From: a virus
DNA: 35,906 nucleotides
Strand: one strand, 5' to 3'
Virus record (IMG/VR): IMGVR_UViG_3300032299_000754
Coordinates: 1-35,906 of that record
Below the pieces are notes generated by a model. That model was not told where the DNA came from. It searched no databases and worked only from the letters and a program-made list of their open reading frames with translations. Below, one piece after another: positions 1-6,937 of this stretch (the first letter of the stretch is position 1; each line of letters begins with the position of its first letter). Made by a program: the position numbers and the translations under genes.

Positions 1-402
1 CCCACGCAACGTGTCGCAGTCCTGGTCGATGGCGGCTGCGGTCCATGATCTACTGTGCATTTCGGCAGCGCGGTCCTGCTGCGAGTCAATTGCCCGCTGG
101 ATTGCCTCCCGCTCCTCGTCGGTAAGACATTCCCGTTCGGGAAGTTTCTCGCTCTTTACGGTGCATTTTGCCGCATCTTCGCCCGCCGTCTCGCCATTTT
201 TTCCCGCTCGGAATAGCAGCCTGTCGATGACATACGCGATCTCGTTAGACTTCACGTTATCCTCGTTGGCGTATTCGTCGCACACCTGTTGCAGAACAAG
301 ACGCTCGGCAGCAGTGAGTACGTTGTCCCCGTTGGCCGCATTTTCCGGCACCGGACAATCGCCCTGCGCGGACAATCGCAACCTCTCCACAATGTCGCTC
401 AC
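1..402 (-). CDS. Hypothetical protein, GTG start, cut by left edge
   Basis: An open frame runs from a GTG at 402 to the left edge without a stop (134 codons visible). The start overlaps the stop of the upstream glycosyltransferase in a GTGA arrangement, the same coupling used by several other genes here, and this decides the start. The visible part is acidic and probably helical, with two similar stretches beginning L-T-x-x-E-R near residues 29 and 93. I see no enzyme motif or membrane segment. It is the last gene of the glycosyltransferase/methyltransferase cassette. Function is unknown, and its C-terminus lies outside the window. Confidence 0.75.
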   Translation of the reverse strand, partial: MSDIVERLRLSAQGDCPVPENAANGDNVLTAAERLVLQQVCDEYANEDNVKSNEIAYVIDRLLFRAGKNGETAGEDAAKCTVKSEKLPERECLTDEEREAIQRAIDSQQDRAAEMHSRSWTAAAIDQDCDTLRG

Positions 403-1097
403 AGGCTTGGCTCCACTTCCACAAAGTCCCGCACCGGTTCGCCTCCAACATCGTCCGCAGTCACAGGGACGTGATGATTCACCGCGTGCCACGCCGCGCT
501 CGGGACGTGTGTGCCGCCCTCGGCTCCGATGTTCTGGATACGGCTGACGGCAGGGGATGCCTCCCACCGTGCGCCTCGGATCACATGATTCACGATGATG
601 TCCCAACTCGGCCTGTCGGTGCTTGCCCAACGGGTCGCCATCTGCTCCCAGCGGTCGGGCCACGTTCCCCAGCCCCACGGGGTGAACCATCTCCGCATCG
701 CACACTCGTTGAGCCTGCCGATGCTGTACTGCCGGTAGCCGCTGACGGTGAACACGTCGGGCCGATGCCGATAGGTGTCCCTCGCCCACGAGAACCAGAG
801 CAGGGCATCGCGGGTTGGAACGCAATCGTCCTCAAGGTGAACGTGGAAGTCCGACCCCATCACATCAAAACCATATCGCAGGCTCGTGTAGATGGCATCG
901 TTGCAGCCAGCGTGCTGCGAGAGGACAAGCGACTCATACCCGTACTTGGCCGCGATGCCTTGGCTCTCCTCGGTTGCCTCGCACGGGTCAAGGAGCACGA
1001 CCACGCGGCAGCCCGCCACGCCGATGCACCGCGACACCGCTTGACAGGTCTGGTCAAGGTAAGCCGGTCGGTTGTAGCCGCTGATCGTGATGTTCAT
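399..1097 (-). CDS. GT-A-fold glycosyltransferase (GT2/GNT-I-like)
   Basis: Predicted 232-residue nucleotide-sugar transferase. The N-terminus opens with a beta strand and S-G-Y-N-R-P (6-11), the usual start of GT-A enzymes. An acidic H-L-E-D-D-C motif at 87-92 fits the metal-binding DxD position, and an aromatic F-T-P-W-G-W-G-T-W stretch (138-146) resembles the acceptor/catalytic loop of GNT-I-like and related GT2 enzymes. The chosen ATG overlaps the stop of the upstream methyltransferase (ATGA). Known: this fold transfers sugars to protein, lipid or DNA. Inferred: with the two methyltransferases beside it, it builds and caps a glycan on the virion or host surface. The acceptor cannot be read from sequence. 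There is no signal peptide, so it should act in the cytoplasm. Confidence 0.78.
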   Translation of the reverse strand: MNITISGYNRPAYLDQTCQAVSRCIGVAGCRVVVLLDPCEATEESQGIAAKYGYESLVLSQHAGCNDAIYTSLRYGFDVMGSDFHVHLEDDCVPTRDALLWFSWARDTYRHRPDVFTVSGYRQYSIGRLNECAMRRWFTPWGWGTWPDRWEQMATRWASTDRPSWDIIVNHVIRGARWEASPAVSRIQNIGAEGGTHVPSAAWHAVNHHVPVTADDVGGEPVRDFVEVEPSL

Positions 1098-1723
1098 TTG
1101 CGAACCCAAATCGCTGCACCATTTCGCACTTGCTCGCTCTCCCACACCAGCCGCCACTCGGGCGACTCCTTGAGTTCGGCGTGAGCGCGGGCGCACTTGT
1201 AGGCATGATGCACGTCATCGAGCATCATGCAGCGGCAGCGATCTTTCGCCAGCCGGTAATCGTCGTAGCCTGTGAACTCGTCGCCATCCACCAGCACCAC
1301 GTCGAACTGCTCGGTGGAGACGTCAAGGAAACCCGGAATGCTCTCGTGGTAGCAAGCCAGCGTCGCGTCCCACCACCCACGAACCGCCTCGCGAGGGTAG
1401 CGGAGGTGGTTGTGCGGCGACTCCCACACGTCCCGGTCAAACTCCTCGGGAGTGAATGAGCCCAGCGAGATGGACGGCTGCCGCAGCGGCACGACCCACG
1501 AGCGGTGAGCAACGTTCGCAACGAGAGAGCGGAACCTGTCCTCGTCGGTCTCAAGGCAGATCATCCTTGGCGAGTGAGCGTGGCCCAACGCCTCGATGAA
1601 CACTTGCGTCGAGCCGAGGCCATCAAACGATCCAATCTCCAGCACTGACTCGTAACCGGCAGCGAGGATCACGCTGCGGATGGCCTGCCCGAACTCGTCG
1701 TGTCGCGTGATTTCTGCGGGCAT
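1094..1723 (-). CDS. Class I SAM-dependent methyltransferase
   Basis: 209 residues with a Rossmann-type methyltransferase pattern: motif I V-L-E-I-G-S-F-D-G-L-G-S (27-38), the acidic end of strand 2 in C-L-E-T-D (56-60), then V-L-V-D-G-D-E (about 146-152) and M-L-D-D-V-H-H (about 171-177). The last two resemble the metal-dependent sugar or small-molecule O-methyltransferases (Methyltransf_24/CmcI-like). The ATG shares one base with the upstream TAA stop (TAATG), which decides the start. It sits between another methyltransferase and a glycosyltransferase, so sugar O-methylation is a reasonable inference. The substrate is unknown. It does not resemble a DNA methyltransferase: no N/D-P-P-Y/F motif is seen. 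Confidence 0.78.
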   Translation of the reverse strand: MPAEITRHDEFGQAIRSVILAAGYESVLEIGSFDGLGSTQVFIEALGHAHSPRMICLETDEDRFRSLVANVAHRSWVVPLRQPSISLGSFTPEEFDRDVWESPHNHLRYPREAVRGWWDATLACYHESIPGFLDVSTEQFDVVLVDGDEFTGYDDYRLAKDRCRCMMLDDVHHAYKCARAHAELKESPEWRLVWESEQVRNGAAIWVRK

Positions 1724-2304
1724 TATTTCTTCCTGCACCATGCCACGAGCAAGCCATTCCAAAATCCGTCCAAGTCGTTCTCTGTGCTGCTCTCGTAGAC
1801 CATGCGGCTCACGACTTCCACCTTGTCGGCGAGGGCAAGCAAGCCTGCCTCGCAACCTCGACGAATGTGCGGGTGAACCGTGAAATCATCCACCATGTAG
1901 AGGAACGCATCGTCAAGATGCGGCAGGGCAATCGACAGCTCGCGGGCGTGATCGGCCTCGTTGTGAGAGCCATCGTAGAAGTACACGTTAAACGTCATGC
2001 CGCCGAACACGTTGTCTGGCAGCGGCTGGAACCAGTTCAGATCATGCAGCACCGCCGGGAGGCCGAATCGGTGAGCCGTCCCGGCGAGTGCTGCATCAGT
2101 CCGACCGAACCCGCTGTGGTTGTCCACCATGTGGATCGTCTGCACGATGTTCTCGTAGCACATCGCGACAGCGGTCGAACCCATGTATGAGCCAACCTCC
2201 AGAATCCTCGCCGGAGCCATCGCCTTCACGCTCGCGTTGAGCGTGAGGCGAATGGCCTCCGACGAGAATCCAGGCACGGCGAATACGTCAGACCACGTTG
2301 GCAT
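1723..2304 (-). CDS. Class I SAM-dependent methyltransferase
   Basis: 193-residue protein with motif I I-L-E-V-G-S-Y-M-G-S-T (34-44), V-D-N-H at the end of strand 2 (60-63), F-Y-D-G-S-H (109-114) and M-V-D-D-F (137-141). The D-G-S-H then D-D pairing is typical of Methyltransf_24-type enzymes, often fed by glycan or natural-product pathways. Its ATG overlaps the stop of the exported protein by one base (TGATG). It shares architecture with the next gene, but the sequences have diverged strongly, so I would not call a recent duplication. Likely cytoplasmic; substrate unknown. Confidence 0.78.
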   Translation of the reverse strand: MPTWSDVFAVPGFSSEAIRLTLNASVKAMAPARILEVGSYMGSTAVAMCYENIVQTIHMVDNHSGFGRTDAALAGTAHRFGLPAVLHDLNWFQPLPDNVFGGMTFNVYFYDGSHNEADHARELSIALPHLDDAFLYMVDDFTVHPHIRRGCEAGLLALADKVEVVSRMVYESSTENDLDGFWNGLLVAWCRKK

Positions 2305-2633
2305 CACTCGTACCTCACGACAGCGACCCAGCCGCGACGGGCAGGACACCATGCAGTCCCGACCTCGCGGACGCGACGTTGACCGTAGAAGCACGAACGC
2401 CGCACCGCCGCGTCAGGCGATGCGGTCGAGAACCCCAAGCCTTCGTATCCGCCGCCACGCCGACCGCAGTGGGAGAACGTGTTGGTAGATGCCAACTGCT
2501 CGGCGTGCTCTTGGGCAGACACGACAACCACCTTCGGCTGACGAATGCCACACCGACCGTTGACACACACCGTGGTGTCGGCCATCGCCGCACTCGACGC
2601 CAGCACCAGCACCATCGCAAGAATCCAACGCAT
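2304..2633 (-). CDS. Exported CAP (SCP/PR-1)-like small protein
   Basis: 109 residues starting with a clear Sec signal peptide: M-R-W, a hydrophobic core to residue 16, and cleavage after A-M-A at 18. The mature part has five Cys (23, 28, 56, 81, 96), suggesting disulfides outside the cytoplasm. The pattern A-Q-E-H-A, then F-S-H-C-G (53-57), G-Y-E-G-L-G (62-67), S-P-D-A-A-V (72-77), E-V-G-T-A (90-94) and a terminal W-V-A-V-R-Y follows the order of CAP-superfamily landmarks. The second conserved His of that family is not evident. Good ribosome site (AGGAGA) before the ATG. It leads the left-end cassette. A role in host-envelope interaction is inference; a lysis role is possible but unsupported. 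Confidence 0.62.
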   Translation of the reverse strand: MRWILAMVLVLASSAAMADTTVCVNGRCGIRQPKVVVVSAQEHAEQLASTNTFSHCGRRGGGYEGLGFSTASPDAAVRRSCFYGQRRVREVGTAWCPARRGWVAVVRYE

Positions 2634-2663
2634 ACGCTCATCTCCTAGGGTTCACGAAACCTT

Positions 2664-2685
2664 GCCGCCCAATCCGTTGGGCGGC
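2664..2685 (-). other. Intercistronic hairpin
   Basis: Perfect 9-bp inverted repeat with a 4-base loop (GCCGCCCAA / TTGGGCGGC) between the HTH gene and the exported-protein gene. No U-tract follows on the transcribed strand, so it is more likely an mRNA-processing or stabilising hairpin, or a weak terminator, than a full intrinsic terminator. Confidence 0.5.
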
Positions 2686-2709
2686 GACTCTCACACCATC
2701 GCAGGGAAG

Positions 2710-2979
2710 TCAAACGGGCGGAGGCATCCACCTCGATTGCTCGTATCGCTCGTCAGGCCACGTCGCGCGGATCGCGGCGGCGGCGGCGTATATCTCCTCC
2801 ACGGTTGGATCGGACTTCGGCCTTCCGCCGTACTCGCGATCAGGGAAGCCCTCCGCGATTGAAATCTTGTAGACCGCTGACGTAGTGAGGCCAAGTTCCT
2901 CAGCGATGTCGGCCACCGACTCGCCCTCGTCCCACAACTCGCGAAGCCTCACCTTGTCCACGTCCGATGTTCGGGTCAT
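2710..2979 (-). CDS. Small helix-turn-helix DNA-binding protein
   Basis: 89 residues. Residues about 10-40 form a simple HTH: a first helix (V-R-L-R-E-L-W-D-E-G), then S-V-A-D-I-A-E-E-L-G-L, then T-T-S-A-V-Y-K-I as the recognition helix. This resembles the resolvase/sigma-like HTH found in many phage regulators. The C-terminal half is short and acidic to neutral, with no second domain. The ATG overlaps the sliding-clamp stop (ATGA) and has a strong GGAGG site. It probably binds DNA as a regulator of the left-end cassette or replication block. It is too small to be a transposase or recombinase. Confidence 0.7.
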   Translation of the reverse strand: MTRTSDVDKVRLRELWDEGESVADIAEELGLTTSAVYKISIAEGFPDREYGGRPKSDPTVEEIYAAAAAIRATWPDERYEQSRWMPPPV

Positions 2980-4076
2980 GCGTCCTCCGAAAGCGGCATC
3001 ACGACAGCGAGGTGGTCTCCACAGCGGAGCACCACGGCAGACTCTCCGTCCTTCGCGTCAACGTCCACGGTCGGCTCGGCTTCGAGCGGCAGTTCCTTGA
3101 GCCAATCGACAACGTAGCCGGGATTCAACATCACGCGGCATTCGCTGCCGCTGCTCATGACAGCACAGCGGATAGTGGATTCGCCCGCCTCGCTGCTTTT
3201 GCCCTCGACTAGCAGCGTGTCGCCGCCGAAGGTGTATCGCACGCCACGGCTCGACTCGCTGGCGACGATGGCCGCTGCCCGCGTCGCGGACTCCAGATTC
3301 GTCCGCGTGATCGAGGTGGCTGCTCCCGATTCCTTCGGGATCAGTTTCCGCCACTTGGGGAACTCGCCAGCCGAGAGCCTCACGCTGATCACCGCCACGC
3401 CGATGTCGGCAACGATGTCGCTGCCCGAGGCGTAGAACTGCACCGCCGCCTCGGGGAACTTCCCCGCGACCTTGGCGATCATCTCAATCGCCCCCACCGG
3501 AACCAGCACGCGGGCCTCGTCCATCGCCTGATCGTGCTCCATCTTGCAGGCGTACATTCGCCGCCCGTCGCTCGCGACCGTCCAAGCCTCGTCGCCAGCC
3601 ACCTCGATCAGCACCGCACCGAAGGCGTACCGCCCGCCTGTCGTGTCGGCTGCACCGCACACGCTCCACGCGGCACGGGCGAACTGGTCACACGGGATAC
3701 GGACCAGCGGCCTCGACTCGCTCTCGCGAGGCCACGTCGGGAACTCAGAGGCATCGCCGACCGGGAGCCGCCATTCGCTGCGGCCAGCCTTGACAACGCA
3801 AGATGAACCCTTGACCGTCAGCGTCAGGTCAGCCGTGCCGCACTCGTTGACGATGGCCTTTAGACGCGAGTAGGGGAGGAGCAGCGGCTCGCCTTCGTAG
3901 CCAATCTGCTCGGAGACTCGCACTTCAAGGTTCGTGCCTGTGACGGTTCCGTCGCACAAGAGCACGTTGGTCAAGACGGGGTTCGGCGTCCTTGCCGGAA
4001 CCGCGTCAGAGAGGTCATTCAGAGCGGAGCGGAGAGCCGCGACGCTCAACGTCGTTCCAGCGGTTGCCGTTGCCAT
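2976..4076 (-). CDS. DNA polymerase III beta subunit-like sliding clamp
   Basis: 366 residues, matching the usual ~365-380 of bacterial beta clamps. The order of elements fits a three-domain DnaN: N-terminal L-R-S-A-L-N-D-L helix, P-V-L-T-N-V-L-L strand (33-40), V-A-S-D-G-R-R-M-Y (about 167-175, the domain-2 D-x-x-R signature), L-V-P-V-x-A (about 191-196), and a C-terminus ending in V-V-M-P-L, like the M-P-(M/L) end of DnaN. Clamps encircle DNA and tether polymerases. Phage-encoded beta-type clamps are uncommon compared with host use. The gene follows helicase and nuclease genes and belongs to replication. Start ATG has an AAAGGA site 11 bases upstream. No clamp loader or polymerase is visible in the window. 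Confidence 0.8.
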   Translation of the reverse strand: MATATAGTTLSVAALRSALNDLSDAVPARTPNPVLTNVLLCDGTVTGTNLEVRVSEQIGYEGEPLLLPYSRLKAIVNECGTADLTLTVKGSSCVVKAGRSEWRLPVGDASEFPTWPRESESRPLVRIPCDQFARAAWSVCGAADTTGGRYAFGAVLIEVAGDEAWTVASDGRRMYACKMEHDQAMDEARVLVPVGAIEMIAKVAGKFPEAAVQFYASGSDIVADIGVAVISVRLSAGEFPKWRKLIPKESGAATSITRTNLESATRAAAIVASESSRGVRYTFGGDTLLVEGKSSEAGESTIRCAVMSSGSECRVMLNPGYVVDWLKELPLEAEPTVDVDAKDGESAVVLRCGDHLAVVMPLSEDA

Positions 4077-4188
4077 GTGAAGAAAAATCCTTTCTTCGGA
4101 GGGAACACCCGACCAGAATCCCGACCGCGAACGTCACGGCCTGGACGGTGAATCCAATCGTCACGCAGACAAGTTGTTCAATGGTCAC
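4015..4188 (-). CDS. Small single-span membrane peptide (hidden ORF)
   Basis: A 57-codon frame starting with GTG at 4188 that overlaps the upstream stop as GTGA, the same coupling seen at 402, 5102 and 29004. The product has one predicted transmembrane helix (about residues 6-29, ending G-I-L-V-G-C) followed by a positively charged S-L-R-R-K stop-transfer end and a polar tail. Its last 62 bases overlap the start of the clamp gene. Small membrane peptides of this shape are common in phages; a holin- or anchor-like role cannot be assigned. Evidence is the GTGA junction plus the clean membrane profile. Without homologues a chance frame remains possible. Confidence 0.5.
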   Translation of the reverse strand: MTIEQLVCVTIGFTVQAVTFAVGILVGCSLRRKDFSSHGNGNRWNDVERRGSPLRSE

Positions 4189-4445
4189 GGCCAATCTGGA
4201 TAAACCAGCCCTCCGTTGCCGTGCGCGTCCAACACCTCAACGGCACTCAAGCCGTTCAGCGTGTTCGCTAACTTCTCGGCCAGCATCATTGGCTGATCGT
4301 CCTCGTCGGCCAGCGTCGCCGCACAGAGTGCGAGTTCGTCCGCGTTCTCCTCGGTGTGGTCGCAGCACATAACGTCAGCCTCGATCCACAAGCGGATCGT
4401 GAGCGACCCCACCACGACTCGCCGCATCAGTTCGTAAACACGCAT
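4185..4445 (-). CDS. Hypothetical protein
   Basis: 86 residues from an ATG with a well-placed GGAGGA site; this start lies inside the VRR-NUC gene (71-base overlap). N-terminal part is basic and hydrophobic (R-R-V-V-V-G-S-L-T-I-R-L-W), the middle is acidic with two Cys (M-C-C-D-H), and the end is rich in Gly/Asn. I recognise no family. It lies in the replication operon between a nuclease and a small membrane peptide. Confidence 0.6.
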   Translation of the reverse strand: MRVYELMRRVVVGSLTIRLWIEADVMCCDHTEENADELALCAATLADEDDQPMMLAEKLANTLNGLSAVEVLDAHGNGGLVYPDWP

Positions 4446-4704
4446 CCGCTTCCTCCGTGCTGGTGACAACGTGGCACATGGCCCCGCCTTGTGTCTCAAT
4501 CTCGTTCATGCGTCTGGCTTGCAGCGGTGTGGCTTTCTTGCCCGGCTGCTTCACCTCAAGGAACACTGCCCGGCCGCCTTTAAGGCAGAGCAGGTCTGGT
4601 ACGCCAGCCAACTGATACGGACCTCCATGAATCTTCATCGCCCACCAGCCTCGGGCTTTGGCTAACCGAACAATCGCTGCGACGATGGACGCCTCTCGTG
4701 GCAC
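4375..4704 (-). CDS. VRR-NUC domain nuclease
   Basis: 109-residue stand-alone VRR-NUC nuclease of the PD-(D/E)xK superfamily. The N-terminal helix (E-A-S-I-V-A-A-I-V) is followed by G-G, then the catalytic set: G-V-P-D (34-37), E50 and K52 in F-L-E-V-K, and Q62 in the following helix. That is the full expected active site (D37, E50, K52). Start is a GTG with GGAG seven bases upstream; it overlaps the upstream gene by 43 bases, needed to include the family's N-terminal helix. Such proteins occur widely in phage replication modules and are predicted Holliday-junction or structure-specific nucleases. It likely processes recombination or replication intermediates with the nearby helicases. Confidence 0.85.
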   Translation of the reverse strand: MPREASIVAAIVRLAKARGWWAMKIHGGPYQLAGVPDLLCLKGGRAVFLEVKQPGKKATPLQARRMNEIETQGGAMCHVVTSTEEADACLRTDAASRGGVAHDPLVDRG

Positions 4705-5102
4705 GCTGACGCTCCAGATACTTCGGATAGGGAAACAATCTCCCCATCGGAAGCTGAACTGTCAAGTGCATTTTCCGCGAGGTATTCCTCGATCCGGTCG
4801 CGGAGCTTCTCGTTCGTGTCCCGCAGATGCTCCAGATACCGTCGCCCGTTCTTCTCGGTGTCGGCCTCAGCAAACGTCAGCCCCTTGAAGCGGCCGAACT
4901 GGAAGCGGAACTCGGCACGATTCGCGTTCGGCTTCGCTGCCTGTGGCCGAGCCACCGCAGGAACACGAGTCCGCAGCCCGCAGAACGCGCACTCCAGCAC
5001 GTCCTCGGGCTTGCCCTTGTGAGGGGTGAAGTCACCGATGCACTCCCACGCTGTCGCGTGGCAGCGGTGGCAGGGAGCGGCGTGCGGTTGAAGGTCAATC
5101 AC
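4662..5102 (-). CDS. Zinc-binding protein with ExoX-C/DUF3820-like domain
   Basis: 146 residues beginning with a GTG that overlaps the helicase stop (GTGA), which fixes the start. Residues 11-41 contain C-x-x-C (11/14) and C-x-x-C (38/41), a four-Cys zinc site. The C-terminal part, F-Q-F-G-R-F-K-G-L-T-F (67-77) with a downstream Y-L-E-H-L helix (89-93), matches the small domain found at the end of exonuclease X and in DUF3820 proteins, thought to bind DNA. No DEDD exonuclease residues are present, so it is not itself ExoX. Placed directly after the UvrD-like helicase and before VRR-NUC, it is probably a DNA-binding accessory in replication or recombination. Confidence 0.7.
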   Translation of the reverse strand: MIDLQPHAAPCHRCHATAWECIGDFTPHKGKPEDVLECAFCGLRTRVPAVARPQAAKPNANRAEFRFQFGRFKGLTFAEADTEKNGRRYLEHLRDTNEKLRDRIEEYLAENALDSSASDGEIVSLSEVSGASACHERRPSSQRLFG

Positions 5103-6742
5103 AGCACCTCCATGCAAGGCACGGGCTTGCCGTACCGATGCTCGTTGATCACGTACAGATTCCGCCGCGCCCGCGTCACGCCGACGTAGGCAATCCGGCA
5201 TTCCTCGTCATGCTGCTCGCGGTCATCCTCGCGTCCTTGCTCGACCCGCCTGCTGATCGTTGTGAGCATCGCCACGTTGTCGGCCTCCATCCCTTTAACC
5301 GAGTGGATCGTGCCGACCCGTATCTTAGAGTTCGATGCAAGTTCGCTGCCCCACTTCTCGGCGTGTCGCCGCCACTCCTCGCCTCGATCCACGAGGCCGC
5401 ACCAGCCGCCGCTACGAATCTTCTCAACGAGCGGCGGCGTGGCCCCAACTTGCTCCAACTCGTTGGGGAAGATCACGTCCCAATCGTCCACGTGTTTTGA
5501 CCAGCCAGCCTTCGATCCGCGAGCGAGCATCGGTTCTTTCGCTTTGTTGACCGACGGCAGCAGTTCTAACGCCCGCCCCCACTCCGCACCGCTGATCTGC
5601 TTGCCCTTCTCAAGAGCGTAGAGAGCGGCGAGGCCTTGGCCCCGCACCGATACGCCTTCGGGCTGCTTCACCCAGCGGGCAGGCTTTCCAGAGGAGTTCA
5701 GCGAGGCATACAGCCGCGATGCCTCATAGTTCGTGCGAGCGATAAACAGCCAGTCCTCATCCGGTTTTGCCACGTTCACCGGATATTCAACGTCAACTTC
5801 ATGAATGCGACCGTCGTGATCGGCAGGAGCCACCTTGCGGTCGAAGTATCCGCGATACATTCGCCGCAAGCATCGCTCGCCCAACTCAAGGATCGGAGCA
5901 GGGCAGCGGTAGGACTTCGGCATCATCCGTTCCTTCTCGGCGGGCCAACCAAGGAAGCACTCGGAACTGCTCCCTGCAAAGCCGAAGATGCTCTGGAACG
6001 GATCGCCCACGACGTAGCACCACTTCACCGACTCTGCTGAAACGAGCCGCTTGCACGCCGCGTCAAGCAGCGGGCTGGCATCTTGCTGTTCGTCAAAGAG
6101 CCACGCCTCCACAGGCGGCAACTCGCCTTCCGGCTCGACGCGATCCACGCCGTCTGACGCGCTGACGCGGATACCGGAGAACCGCAGCAGCAAGTCGGAG
6201 AAGTCCAGCCGGTCCTCCAGCCGCTTCGCCAACTCGTAGCGTTCGGATATCCGAACAACTGCCGCGAAGTCAGGCACGTTGTCATCCAGCCGCCGAGCTT
6301 TTCGCACCACTTCATCAAGCGGCTGGAGCGTGCTGCGGGCCAAGTCCCAGCACGTCAGGGCTGCTCCTTCGACGCCGCCGACAAACTTCTGCCGCCCCGT
6401 CTCATCGTCGATGGTTGTCGAGACTCGCACGCCGAGCGCGTTGCTGATCCATTCGGTATCCGCCGCTGAGCCGCCAAGCAGTTGCCCCGGCTGAACGTCG
6501 AGGCACCGCTTCGCGGTCGAGTGGACGGTGCGGAACCACCCCTCGCCGTCGAGCAAGCCGGGAGCGACGCCCCACGCTGCCGCTGCACGGCCAACCGCCT
6601 CGGCCCGTGCTGCCCGCGTGAACGACGCGAAGCCGAGCCGCAGCGGGTCGTTCCCAAGTTTTGGGAGGGCAGACTCCATGATGCGTAGGAGTTCGGTCGT
6701 TTTGCCGCTGCCAGCCGCTCCGATGAGTCTCGCTATCTTCAC
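5099..6742 (-). CDS. UvrD/Rep-type superfamily 1 DNA helicase
   Basis: 547 residues with the SF1A helicase series: Walker A G-A-A-G-S-G-K-T (8-15), motif Ia F-T-R-A-A-R-A-E-A (41-49), D-E-Q-Q Walker B (217-220), G-D-P-x-Q-S-I-F-G-F-x-G motif III, Y-R-C motif IV, T-I-H-S-V-K-G-M-E motif V near 480, and Y-V-G-V-T-R-A-R motif VI near 520. It is shorter than cellular UvrD (~720), mainly in the accessory domains. Start is GTG with a strong AAGGAGG site. ATP-driven 3'-5' unwinding in replication or repair is the known family activity. It is preceded by copy 1 of the duplicated non-coding element and followed, coupled, by nuclease-type genes. Confidence 0.9.
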   Translation of the reverse strand: MKIARLIGAAGSGKTTELLRIMESALPKLGNDPLRLGFASFTRAARAEAVGRAAAAWGVAPGLLDGEGWFRTVHSTAKRCLDVQPGQLLGGSAADTEWISNALGVRVSTTIDDETGRQKFVGGVEGAALTCWDLARSTLQPLDEVVRKARRLDDNVPDFAAVVRISERYELAKRLEDRLDFSDLLLRFSGIRVSASDGVDRVEPEGELPPVEAWLFDEQQDASPLLDAACKRLVSAESVKWCYVVGDPFQSIFGFAGSSSECFLGWPAEKERMMPKSYRCPAPILELGERCLRRMYRGYFDRKVAPADHDGRIHEVDVEYPVNVAKPDEDWLFIARTNYEASRLYASLNSSGKPARWVKQPEGVSVRGQGLAALYALEKGKQISGAEWGRALELLPSVNKAKEPMLARGSKAGWSKHVDDWDVIFPNELEQVGATPPLVEKIRSGGWCGLVDRGEEWRRHAEKWGSELASNSKIRVGTIHSVKGMEADNVAMLTTISRRVEQGREDDREQHDEECRIAYVGVTRARRNLYVINEHRYGKPVPCMEVL

Positions 6743-6801
6743 CAGATTGCCTCCTTGAGTCCTGCGCAGCGGGCTGTCGAGTGACCGCCCGAAAGTTTCC
6801 T

Positions 6802-6936
6802 CGTCAAAACAAGTTTTCCCGGCAGTTTTCCCGGCACGTTTTCGCCTTGTTTCGTAGTGTCAAACGCACTTTGCCGGGAAAACGAGTCGCTACAAAGTGG
6901 TTTTGCCCACAACTTTTTTCCCATATACATAGGGCG
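6802..6936 (-). repeat. Duplicated non-coding element, copy 1
   Basis: About 135 bp between the primase stop and the helicase start; it matches 16005-16141 in the same orientation. Exact shared blocks are CGTCAAAACAAGTTTT (6802-6817), TGCCGGGAAAAC (6872-6883) and a 27-base A/T- and C-containing block starting at 6895. Block-to-block spacing is 70 and 23 bases here, 71 and 23 in copy 2. Copy 1 also holds two tandem exact GTTTTCCCGGCA units (6813-6824, 6825-6836) and one inverted unit at 6872. An indel in the conserved block shifts reading frames between copies, so conservation is of DNA or RNA, not protein. Could be an origin, a regulator-binding region or a structured leader. Confidence 0.8.
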
Positions 6937-6937
6937 T

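Noticed and set aside
6895-6925. GTGG-TTTTGC-CCAC followed by T6 on the plus strand, resembling a terminator
   Set aside because: Stem is only four pairs and no plus-strand gene leads to it; on the minus strand there is no U-tract.
6739-6930. 63-codon minus-strand frame across element copy 1 (starting M-Y-M-G-K-K)
   Set aside because: The equivalent frame in copy 2 is shifted by an indel and stops, so the conserved DNA does not encode a shared peptide.
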